A stretch of 64,000 bases of DNA, taken from assembly GCA_958450325.1 (NCBI GenBank), contig OY288245.1:61677441-61741440 (forward strand). The letters are read 5' to 3'. Every line of letters begins with the position of its first letter. Position 1 is the first letter of the stretch. The notes under the pieces were generated by a model that had not been told where the DNA came from, searched no databases, and saw only the letters and a list, made by a program, of their open reading frames with translations. Shown here in pieces: positions 23,064-33,346 of the stretch. Source of the DNA: Agrostemma githago (taxonomy: Eukaryota > Streptophyta > Magnoliopsida > Caryophyllales > Caryophyllaceae). Made by a program: the position numbers and the translations under genes.

Positions 23064-23355
23064 AGCCCTTCAATCTCTTGATAGCATCACCCACAATCGA
23101 GATCTAAAATCTCGTCCCCAAAAGCTTGTCAAAAGCTCAAAACTCCAAGCTTCTATCATCAACTACTTCTCTCAAAGCTTCATCTTCACTATGACCTATC
23201 AAATAAACTCAATAAACACCATCAAATCCCTCCCTCACATCGCTCATCAAAATACCGAATTACAAGATTTCACAAAAACTAACAAATCCTAGAAACTAAA
23301 CTATCCAAACAAACAAAAACAAATACACAAGCTCAAAAGAAAAGGAAAAAGATAT

Positions 23356-26252
23356 TTACACTAAGATACTCTCACCATCTACGCCTCCATAGCCATCAAG
23401 AGCTCGAAGGAGTAAGTCAAATGCCCTAGCAACATCTTCATTAACGCTCAAGTGGCCTACCCTAGCCATCAACAAGAGTTTACAAGTCGGAGTCGAGAAG
23501 CAATCATCTTCATTATGCTCGAGGTTCTCGTGATCTTCCGGGTCTTCCGAACCATGATAGCAACGACTCTTATGACCATCCGGTAGGTATTGTGGTCTAA
23601 AGTCATGCTTGGCGTTGTGATTTGGGAGATCACACCCTAAGGGTGTTGCTTCTTCTACGGGGTTGAGAGTGGAACTCTTTTCTGCTGCCCGACAAGGATT
23701 CACTTCATCAACCGTCTCACAAGACAAGGGACTAGAAATCGAGTGCGATAGAGGAGGAGAAGGCATCAAGTTTTCTTCATTGGAGGCAATTGGCTCCTCC
23801 AATTTCCCATTTAAGGCGAGTTCCAAGGCATCTACCTCTTTTTCCCAAGTATTACGTTCCTTTTCACTCACCTTGTCAATTTGGTCTTGAGAGGTCATCT
23901 CTTCACTTGGGTTTGGATTGTCAACATCTGGTTCATCATGAAGAAAATCATACAAATCAAATTTAATAGCCAATACATTGGCTACCCAAGAGTTATCTTG
24001 ATAATCATGTTCAATTTTCTCCTCATTTTCGACCCTTGAAGCTTCAACTTCCTCTATTCTTCCCATATCTTCACTATCCAAGCAACACTCAACAATGATC
24101 TCTTGATTGGCCCTCTCTTCTTCATTCGTGGCTTCATGATCGGGTTGACTTTCTTGTGGAGACACCCGACCTTCTTGCCCAAACGAACCTTCCTCAACAA
24201 GTCGTGGAGCTCGAGTGGCCGACATCGTGATACGAGCCATGAGTGCATTGATTCGAGCATCTTGCACCTCTTTTTGGGCCTTGAACTCCTCTTTATCCCT
24301 TTTCATTTGAATCATCATCTCTTGTTGATTCCTTTGCAATTGAACCATCATCTCTTGTTGACTCTTTTGCATTTGAATCATCATTTGACAAAGCTCAAAG
24401 TTGGGGATTTTTGGTTGTGGGTTGTTGATAAGTGTCATTTGTAGTGCCTATTTCGTAGTGTTTTGGTCCCATTTTCCTTGTAGAATCGCTCCTTGGGAGC
24501 GGTTTAGGGGCTTCTTATGCTTCCTTTAGTTCGTTTCAGGTTTCCGAGACCGATTTGGAAGAGTTGGAGCGATTCCGACTCGATACATGCGCATTTTGGA
24601 GCCAACGAGATAAAGGAACGATGACTCGAGGCCTTGGAATCGACCCCGAGACCTAGGGACCCAATCCCGAGCCTCCGAGACCCGATCCCGAGTCCCGAGA
24701 ATCGGTGAGAAGTCCATGAGAACCAAGGAGGGACCAAAAAGATCATAATGGAGGCCTACAAGGCTCATCCCGTTCGGGATGAGGTGCACAAACAAGGAAG
24801 CCACTGACCAGGCCCATCCCGATCGGGATGGTGGCGTCCCGACCGGGACCGACCTCGTCCCGACCGGGACCACCCCGTCTCGGCCGGGACGGGCCTGCTG
24901 CTGCACGCCTTGCTTTCTTTTCTTCTCCCTTCCATTTGTAACCCTATATATACCCCCCCCCCTCTTGTATTAAGACACCATCTTAGGTTATCTTATGTTA
25001 TTAAGCCTTAAACCCTAGACTACTTTAGGTTAGATTAGATTAGATTAGTGTAGATTAGTCGGTAATTAGTTGTTAATCATAGATTAGCTCTTGTATTAAG
25101 GAATTATTGAAGAATCCATTCAAGCTTGACAACCTTGGTGGAATTATTTGGGTTTTCTTCTATACAAGTGTTCTCCTTTTCATCCCTTGTAGTTGGTATA
25201 ATCTTTCCTTCCCCTTTTCCTTTAAATCTTTCATGTTTAATCATCTAAGTTTTAATCTTTGATTGTTGTTCTTCATTTTCACTAGTTTGTTTATGTTTGT
25301 TTTGTTTCTTATGTTGAATCCTCTTGATCTTGTTAGTATTAGTATGATTATGTTAGAGTAGTGTTCTTGCTAGGGTTAGTAGGGTGATTAGGGTGTTAAT
25401 TGAATGATTAAGGGTTTGTTAGAGATGTTGGTGGAAGATTTGGGTTTCCTCTTGGTTTGGTGCACATCACATGTTTGTTGAAATGCATGATTGACTAGTA
25501 GTTGCAAATACTTGTTTTTCTTGCCTTTCTCTTGTGGGTGATAGTTTGTTTGTGGGTTCGGTTCTAAGTTGCGAGAGCCCGGTGAGGACGACCCCTAGGT
25601 CGGTCTACGTAGCGAGAGCCCGGATTCGACCTAGGCCTATAGCGTGCTAGAAACCCCGATTGTGTTGTGTATCGCCGAGATGGGTTTTAGGTGGAACCTC
25701 TAGGTGAGTCTAAGTTGTGAGAGCCCGTGTATTACCTAGATTACCCTACTACCTCCTTCACTCTAGTTCTTCCTTGACCATTCCGTTACCCCTTTGACCC
25801 CGACCTAATCCTAGCCCGTTTTTCCTTAGTTGTTTTCTCCGGCACCTTAGTCTTAGTCTAGCTCTCTCTCCCCTACTATCATTCTCTAGTTTAGCGTAGT
25901 CCGTTGACTTAGTCTAGTATTTGGGCTGACCTAGTCTAGGCTATACATTACCGTCCCCGTGGATTCGACCCGACTTGCCCTATCTACCGTAGGAATAGCC
26001 AGTTATATTATTGACGGTTGGGACGTGACGAATCCCTTCCCATCAGTTGTGTGAGGGTATTTGGTAGTTGTTAGAATCTTGGAATGATCCTTGACAACTT
26101 TCGTGATAACCATATGGAGGGGGTTCATGAGATTTTTGATGAGATTGATATGGTTGGTAAAGTTGTGGGTCTTGGCAATTTGCCCCATGATTGTCCCATG
26201 ACGATTGATGGTAGCTTGGATGCCCCATTGTCGTAACGTTGCCTTGATACAT
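23356..26252 (-). CDS. E2 gag-like ORF, interrupted by a solo LTR
   Basis: In minus orientation ATG at 26252 opens MYQGNVTTMGHPSYHQSSW. The frame runs Gln/Tyr/Pro-rich to 26051 and continues at 24425 after the solo LTR and one TSD copy are discounted, ending at 23356, about 423 codons with no internal stop. Next come a Met/Gln-rich coiled coil (MQKSQQEMMVQLQRNQQEMM) and a long acidic region (about residues 120-300), with C-terminal ARAFDLLLRALDGYGG. I see no zinc knuckle, protease or RT. Position after the primer site, and a Pro/Gln-then-helix layout like the C-terminal half of E1 gag, suggest a gag-derived protein. The function is not known. Apart from the solo LTR the frame is intact. Confidence 0.5.
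24426..26045 (+). repeat. Solo LTR of an E2-related family, TSD GTTGT
   Basis: TGATAAGTGTCA...CCCATCA, 1620 bp, with GTTGT at 24421-24425 and 26046-26050. It holds CATCCCGATCGGGATGG-type palindromes (24766-24893) and TATATATA (24945-24952). It lies in the opposite orientation to E2 and inside the E2 ORF. There is no internal region, so it arose by LTR-LTR recombination after insertion. Confidence 0.9.
24766..24893 (+). promoter_or_regulatory. Palindrome cluster upstream of the solo-LTR TATA box
   Basis: Five palindromes (CATCCCGTTCGGGATG, CATCCCGATCGGGATGG, GTCCCGACCGGGAC twice, GTCTCGGCCGGGAC) end about 50 bp before TATATATA at 24945. Confidence 0.65.
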
Positions 26253-26420
26253 TGAATGCACTAGAAGCACTTGAGCAAACGTTAGTAGCCTAGTGCTTTT
26301 GAGGCACTAGGAAGAGAGATAAGCACATAAGAAGTAGAACGGAGATACACAAGGAGAAGAAAACACAAAAATCAAGAACAAAGTCTAAAACTAAGCACGC
26401 AAAAGTCTAAACTACGCCGT

Positions 26421-26437
26421 CCCCGGCAACGGCGCCA
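26421..26437 (-). promoter_or_regulatory. E2 primer binding site (tRNA-Asp type)
   Basis: Minus strand TGGCGCCGTTGCCGGGG, three bases from the LTR end. It is identical to the E1 site (29546-29562) and complementary to the 3' end of plant tRNA-Asp, the Athila primer. Confidence 0.8.
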
Positions 26438-26440
26438 AAT

Positions 26441-29247
26441 TGACGGGAGGGATTTGCCGTGGATCCCGCCACCAAATAATAACCAACGAACCTAACTAGG
26501 GTAGCTAGGGCAAGTCGGGTCGATCCACAGGGACGGAAATGCGTTTAGACTAATGGGTGCTACGGTCTAGGACTAGGTTCAAGACAAGCTAATCTAGGGG
26601 AAGGCTAATGACTAGGCTAAGGTCTAAAACATGGAAAAGGAAGACAACACAAGTAACTAATGACTAAAGGAAGCAAGGATAACAATAAGAAAGAAAACTA
26701 GGATTAGGTCGGGTTCATGGATGTCAAGGAGATAAAAAGAAGGAAACGGGGTTACTAGCGTGCTTTCGTAGCCTAGGTTCTGCCGATCGGGCTCTCGCTA
26801 CGTAATCGGCCTAGGGGTCGTCCTCACCACGCTCTCGCTACTAATGAGGGAACCAAACCAACCAACCAAACACACACATACAAGAGAAGAGGCAAGAAAA
26901 ACAAGGATTGATCGTCACAAGTCTCACAAGCATTTCATCGAACATGTGGAGTGCAAGGTAAATGGGAAACAACAAAAACAACATCTAATACCACCCATCT
27001 CACCCTAATCATCCCTAATCACATCCAATCCCCCTAATAAACCCTAGCAAGAGTCTACTCAAACATATCTAAAGAAAAACTAACAAGAATAAGAGAAACT
27101 AGCACAAGAACAACAACATCCATTATGAAGAACAAATAAAGATGAACAACAAACAATAACAAAGATGAAAACTTGATTAAATATGAAAGATTAAAGGAAA
27201 AGAGAAAGGAAAGATTATACCAAACTAGATGAATGGAAAAGATGAACACTTGTATAGAAGAAGACCCAAAACATCCACCAATGTTGTCAAGATTGGTAGA
27301 ATCTCCAAGAATTCCAATATTACAAGAGTAATCTAACTATATTAAACTAAGATTAAGGAGTAATTAAAGAGGGATTAAGCTAACCTACACTAATCTAATC
27401 TAATCTAACCTAAAAGTATAGTCTAGGGTTTCATAAGATTGTGTATCAATACAAGAGGGGGTATATATAGGGTTACAAGGGTAAGGGTAGCAGAAAAGCG
27501 AAACAGCCCAGTTCTGGGTCCATCTCGGCCAAGATGGAAGTGATCTCGCCCGAGACGGTGTGGTCTCGCCCGAGACGAGTTTGGTCTCGGCCGAGACGGC
27601 CTCTCCAGTGGCCTGCTCTTTCTTGCATTCCTTCCCGACCGACAAGGCACTTGTTCTCGGCCGGGAAGGGTCTCTAGGCCTCCAATATGAGCTCTAAGGT
27701 CCCTCCTTGCTTCTTATGGGTTTCTCATCGAATCTTGGAGCTCGGGGTCGAGTCTCGGGATCCATTCCCGAGCCCCTTAGACTCGACCCCGAGCTCCGAG
27801 ATTCGATGAGAAACCCATGAGAAGCAAGGAGGGACCTTAGAGCTCATATTGGAGGCCTAGAGACCCTTCCCGGCCGAGAACAAGTGCCTTCTCGGTCGGG
27901 AAGGAATGCAAGAAAGAGCAGGCCACTGGAGGGGCCGTCTCGGCCGAGACCAAACTCGTCTCGGGCGAGACCACACCGTCTCGAGCGAGACCACTTTCAT
28001 CTCGACCGAGATGGACTCAGAACTGGGTTGTTTCGCTTTTCTCGCTTCCCTTACCCTTGTAACCCTATATATACCCCCCTCTTGTATTGATACACAATCT
28101 TATGAAACCCTAGACTACTTTTAGGTTAGATTAGATTAGATTAGTGTAGATTAGCTTAATCCCTCTTTAATTACTCCTTAATCTTAGTTTAATATAGTTA
28201 GATTACTCTTGTAATATTGGAATTCTTGGAGATTCTACCAATGTTGTAAAGATTTCCTTTCTCTTTTCCTTTAATCTTTCATATTTAATCAAGTTTTCAT
28301 CTTTGTTATTGTTTGTTGTTCATCTTTATTTGTTCTTCATAATGGATGTTGTTGTTCTTGTGCTAGTTTCTCTTATTCTTGTTTGTTTTCCTTTAGATAT
28401 GTTTGAGTAGACTCTTGCTAGGGTTATTAGGGGGATTGGATGTGATTAGGGATGATTAGGGTGAGATGGGTGGTATTAGATGTTGTTTTTGTTGTTTCCC
28501 ATTTACCTTGCACTCCACATGTTCGATGAAATGCTTGTGAGACTTGTGACGATCAATCCTTGTTTTTCTTGCCTCTTCTCTTGTATGTGTGTGTTTGGTT
28601 GGTTGGTTTGGTTCCCTCATTAGTAGCGAAAGCCTGGTGAGGACGACCCCTAGGCCGTTTAAGTAGCGAGAGCCCGATCGGAACCTAGGCTACGAAAGCA
28701 CGCTAATAACCCCGTCTTTCCCCTTTTTGTCTCCTTGACATTCATGAACCCGACCTAACCCTGGTTTCTTCTTATCGATCTATTAGCTTCCTTTTTGTCA
28801 TTAGTTGCTCGTTTAGCCTTGTTAGTTCATGTTATAGACCTTAGCTTAGTCTACATTAGCCTTCCCCTAGATTAGCTTGTCTCGAACCTAGTCTTTGACC
28901 GTAGCACACCTTTGTCCGACACCCCGTCCCTGTGGATCGACCCGACTTGCCCTACCTACCTAGCTTAGGTTCGTTGGTTATTATTTGACCGGTAGGATTG
29001 ACGGCAAAATCTTCCCGTCAAGGTTTCGGGATCGAATCCAAGGCACCAAGTGATCATTCCTTCTCTTCGTTGGCTCCAAAAGTGTATGAAACGAGTCGGA
29101 ATCGTTCCAATTCTCCATAAACGGTCTCGGGAACCTAAAACGAACTAAAGGAAGCATGAGTAGCCCAGAAATCGCTCCAAAGAGCGATTCCACAAGGAAA
29201 ACGGGACCAAAACATAACAAATTAGGCACTACAAACTACACTTATCA
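26441..29247 (-). repeat. E2 5' LTR containing an inverted LTR copy
   Basis: 26441-27755 and 29021-29247 match the E2 3' LTR. Between them 27756-29020 is the same LTR in the opposite direction, lacking its first part. About 23 bp of the host LTR (AAGGGGCTCGGGAATGGGTC...) is missing at the junction. The result is an LTR of 2807 bp instead of 1544. Confidence 0.85.
27756..29020 (+). repeat. Inverted, 5'-truncated LTR copy forming a 2.6-kb hairpin with 26441-27755
   Basis: It reads as the reverse complement of 26441-27755, from AGACTCGACCCCGAGCTC next to the centre out to GACGGCAAAATCTTCCCGTCA. It has its own palindrome cluster (27868-28015) and TATATATA at about 28068. It is more diverged from the two E2 LTRs than they are from each other, and has a deletion near 28250, so it is not a simple copy of the arm beside it. 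Confidence 0.8.
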
Positions 29248-29252
29248 TTATC

Positions 29253-29542
29253 GTTGTAACAAAAACTCGATCCCGAGACTCTAAGACCCCATTTCCGAAT
29301 CCCGACTCTCCCCAACACTTTTCCTATTTATTGACCTTAGCCTACGATCTATCGGCCTCTCTCGACCTCTCTCGACCCAAAACCCCCATCTCAATCCCAA
29401 CCACGATTTGACTCTAGACTTGACCAATACGGCTTAACCCATCTCCCTGAGGATCGATCCCGACCTACCACTACTACATTAGTTAGGTTTGTCGGAGTTA
29501 AAAATATTGTTTGATCGTGCGGGTCACGACGCCCGCGCATCA
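29253..29542 (+). repeat. E1 5' LTR, second part
   Basis: Continues the LTR cut at 16732 (GTTGTAACAAAAACTCGATC...) and ends GCCCGCGCATCA. It matches 38846-39135 of the 3' LTR almost base for base. Confidence 0.9.
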
Positions 29543-29545
29543 AAA

Positions 29546-29563
29546 TGGCGCCGTTGCCGGGGA
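29546..29563 (+). promoter_or_regulatory. E1 primer binding site (tRNA-Asp type)
   Basis: TGGCGCCGTTGCCGGGGA, three bases after the LTR end. It complements the 3' end of plant tRNA-Asp, as in Athila-lineage elements. Confidence 0.85.
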
Positions 29564-29838
29564 GACGGGGATTAGTTAATTGATTAAGTCTTTGTTTCAT
29601 TGTGCTTGGATAATTGTTTTCTCTTTTCCTCCTACCCTAGTACCATTAGGTGCTAGGAGGACTCATTGTTTGTTGAGTTTTTGTTAGGTATACTTTTGAT
29701 TTAGGTTGCTTGATCCCCATCCGGAGAGCAAGTAACTTGGAAATATTGTGACCAAAGCAACAACTCGATAGTGTATCCCTCCACCAATTTCTTCATTTCT
29801 CAACACTCCATCCTCAAACAACCTCCAAGAATGCAAGT

Positions 29839-32445
29839 ATGGCTACACTTGGGTCCCATTCTCAACCATCTATTGAAGATATTTTTTCACCCGTCTTCAT
29901 TGGAGCTATCCCGGAGAGTTTCGAGCTTAAACCTTCCATCATGCATATGATTCAACAACAAACTTTTCGAGGATTGCCGGATGAAGATGTGATAGAGCAT
30001 GTTTGCCTCTTCAAGGAAAGTCTTATTGGTGTCAAGCTTGAAGGTGTCACCGAGTGCCAACTACGTCGGATTCTTTTTCCCCGCACCTTGCGTGATGGGG
30101 CAAGGAGGTGGCTTAAGAGTTTCCCCAACAATACTTTTCGCACTTGGGAGCAATTGAGCAACTCTTTCCTCGAGAAATATTTCCCACCATCTAAGACCAA
30201 CAAATTCCGAAGAGAAATGCAAACATTTCAACAACAAGAAAAAGAAAGCATAAGTGAAGCTTGGGATCGATTCCAAACTCTACAAATGAAGTGCCCACAT
30301 CATGGTATCCCTCATTGGCTTATGCTCCAAACATTTTTCTATTCCTTATCCGCCGATGCTAGGGACATTCGTAATGCAACCGCAAAGGGCAACTTTTTCC
30401 TACTCAACGAGAATGAATCCCATGAGCTTCTTGACAAGATAGCCAAAAGTGATATGTTTGCTAAGGAATCGCAAGAGGGTGAATCAAGTGGAGATTCGAA
30501 ATCGTCAAATGACATGGAGGCCACTCTTGAAATACAAATCGCTCAACTATTTGAGAGATTTGAGGCAATGGTTGCTAGGGACATCTTTCAACCCGAAATG
30601 AGGCCCCCACCAAGAAGATTCACTCCACCAAGAAGAATCACACCACCTAGGCGAACATCTATCTCGCCTCCAAAGCCATATAGATTCGAAATTCCATGTG
30701 ATCATTGTGGAAGATATGATCACGACTCCAATTTTTGTGCGAGGAAGGAGCATGTTTATCAAGCCAACACTCAAGGAACATATGAAAAGCCTCAAACGAA
30801 CAATCCTAATTTGGGGACCGGATTTTACTCCACGCCGACTCAAGGATCATATCATTTTCTAAGAGCCCCCAATCAAAGGGTTTATCCTAATTCATATGGA
30901 CCTCTTTATCAACCGAGACCTCCTCACACAAATCAATTCAATAAAGGTCATTTCCATCCTCAAGGACCGCCTAGACCGAACTATGGTCCTCCTTTTGGAA
31001 CTCATCCTCCATTTAATCAAGGACCTCTTTTTGGAACTCAACCTCCATTTAATCAAGGTCCTCCTTTTGGAGCTTATCCACCACCTAATCAAGGTCCTCC
31101 AAGGAACTTTCAAGGAAACTCTCAACCCTTTTATGACATTCAAGAAACGATCAAGTTCTTATTGAAAGAAAATGTGTCAAACCGAGCTAGACTTGAAGCT
31201 TTAGAGGCACGAGCCGCGTCGCAAGCTCGAACTCCTCAAGAGTCGACCGATTCTTTCAACCAAGCTTCCGTGAATGCCGTTAAGGTGATCAACAAAAAGA
31301 AACCGGTGAACCCCTTCGTTCCACAAACTTCATCTCATCCTTCAATCAATGGACCCGATGAGAAAATAGTCAAGAGTGCAACCGATAAACCAAGGAGAGA
31401 TCCGTCAAAGTATCTTGTGAAAGACCTTGCATTTGTTATTGAACAAATCCCAATAGAGGACACAAATCTAGTCTCGAGGATCGAAGTGCCCCCTTTGAAT
31501 GACAAGCCACCAATCTCATTCTTTGGCCAAGCTATGGAGTATATAACCTTCACCGATTTGATAGAGAATTTGGAAACTAGTCCCTCCATGCCAACTCCGA
31601 ACGAGTATATAAGGGATATAATTTTGAATTCTACCATAAGGAAGGAAACTCCACTACCACCGAGGGTCACTCCAAAAGTTACCATACCTACTAAGCTTGG
31701 TGACCCCGGTAGTTTCTGCATACCTTGTTCGATCGACAATGTTGAGATACATCGAGCATTATGTGATCTCGGGGCGGATATTAGCCTTATGCCATTAATT
31801 ATTGCTCAGACAATCAATATTCCAAGGAGGACACACTTTCCGCTTAAAGTTTAGATGGCCGACGGTACTAAGAAAGCGCCAATTGGGTTAGCACGAAATC
31901 TTATGGTTAAGGTAGGTTCCCTATACATACCTACCGATTTCGTGGTCCTTGACATGCCCATTGAAGAACGCAATCCTATCTTACTAGGGCGACCTTTCCT
32001 AGCAACCGTCGGGGTGATTATCGATGTGAAAAAAGGGAAATTATCTTTTAATGTTAGTAATAGCACCGTTCAATTTGTATTACCCGATTTCTTGCCGAAT
32101 ATCCCTTTTGCAAAGGAATTATGGGACCATATGGTGGAAATACAAGCCGATGACGAATTTCTAGCCCAAGATAATTATCGAACTTCTAATACACCGACAT
32201 TTGATTATGCCACCGAGGAACCATCCGAAGAAGATGTCCACTATAATGATAGTGATGATGATGGTGTTTTTCTTATACTTGGACAAGCCCCTGAAGAAGA
32301 AGTTTTAAATGAGTGGGGTATGCTACCGGAAGTAGCTCGTCTCATGGATTTGCCAAGGCCAAGAAGAGAACATATGGTTGGTGACGTTATTATCAAGGAC
32401 AAGGAACGTGGTACTCCGGGTTGCTTTTCAAGCAACCCCGATTAA
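29839..32445 (+). pseudogene. E1 gag-protease polyprotein, one in-frame stop
   Basis: Forms the particle shell and processes it. ATG at 29839. The gag domain (PF03732 type: LRRILFPRTLRDGARRWLKS, NSFLEKYFPPSKTNKFR) covers roughly residues 70-190. A zinc knuckle CDHCGRYDHDSNFC (CX2CX4HX4C) is at about 287-300. Pro/Gly repeats of about 14 residues (FNQGPPFG...) are at about 388-425, and a coiled coil (NVSNRARLEALEARA) follows. The aspartic protease starts at about 624 with ALCDLGADISLMP, the form usual in Athila (DLG rather than DTG). TAG at 31852-31854 cuts it. The same frame goes on with the LLGRPFLAT protease block and stops at 32445. No RT follows. Confidence 0.85.
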
Positions 32446-33346
32446 ACTCAAAACACTTAATTCGGTTTGGTGGTGTCCATAATAACCACCTTTGTAAATA
32501 TTTGTAAATTCTTTTTCTTTTTCTTTTCTTTCTGGACAATAGATTTTAGATTTTTCCTTTTGGGAGTTTGTTTTCTCTTTGGTACTTGCAGGAATCATGA
32601 AGATTTCTCTCGGAATTTTTGGAGTTGCGCTTTAAACGATTATAAACAATTTGGATTGAGAAGATAAGTTATATTTTTGAAGAAGCTAAGGATGTTTGGA
32701 CCAAGTCTTAGAAAAATTTTCGTAGCAAGAAGCTTATTCGGAGTGGAAGATCTCACCGGGCAACGTTTTGCCCGGTGGAATTGTGGCCCGAGGTCTGTTG
32801 GGTGAAACTTCACCCGATGGTGACTTGCTCGAACTTAAGGAATTGACGGAAAATCCGTCGGGCAGAATTTCACTCGGTGGAATCTCACCGGGCGAAATTT
32901 CCCCCTGCGGTGAAAATATTTTACGACTTGGAATTTGACGGAGATCCGACCGGGCGAAATTTCGCTCGGTGGAATCTGACCGGGCGAAATTTCGCCCGGT
33001 GGTGAGTCTGCGCGGAAACGACGAAATTCGACCCGAAGACCGTCGGGTGAAACCTTACCCCGCGGCAGCCTTACCAACCAAACCCCTCTTCCCATCTTCA
33101 TTATTCACTTTTCCTATTTCTCTCCTCAACCAAAACCCCAAAAAACCCAAACAAACCCCAAATTCTCCACCTTAAACCACCTCTAATCCCTTCATTCCTC
33201 CATTAAAATTCAATCAAATTATATATTCCTCATCCCTACCATATTCCTAACACTTCCTTGGAGTTTGTTTTGAGAAATCGTTCAAGTTCCGACAAACCCC
33301 AAATCGAGACCGTCAACACATAATCATCAAATTTCAAGCATCAAGG
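32446..33346 (+). promoter_or_regulatory. Internal palindrome-plus-TATA region before the second E1 ORF
   Basis: From 32754 to 33065 at least seven palindromes of the E1 LTR type occur (CACCGGGCAACGTTTTGCCC, CCGGGCGAAATTTCGCTCGG, CCGGGCGAAATTTCGCCCGG). A TATATATT box is at 33230 and the ATG of the second ORF at 33347, about 110 bp on. The order is the same as in the LTR. I infer a private promoter for the second ORF. The pol genes expected here are absent. Confidence 0.55.

Larger units (their letters stand above)
16733..29247 (-). mobile_element. E2: minus-strand Athila-like element with one ORF, TSD TTATC
   Basis: TG at 16733 and CA at 29247 are flanked by TTATC (16728-16732, 29248-29252). 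In minus orientation the order is 5' LTR (29247-26441), tRNA-Asp primer site (26437-26421), one gag-like ORF (26252-23356, interrupted by a solo LTR), an internal palindrome-plus-TATA module (23063-22769), non-coding DNA similar to the E1 3' region, polypurine tract (18287-18277) and 3' LTR (18276-16733). No pol domain is seen. It is a non-autonomous (LARD-like) element. Confidence 0.85.

Noticed and set aside
22819..23292. Open frame of 157 codons on the plus strand, and similar frames at 17691-17921, 24526-24906, 27400-27650 and 27884-28124
   Set aside because: They lie over the CG-rich palindrome arrays, where the repeated unit has no stops in several frames. The products are SRPGRDG-like repeats with no domain.
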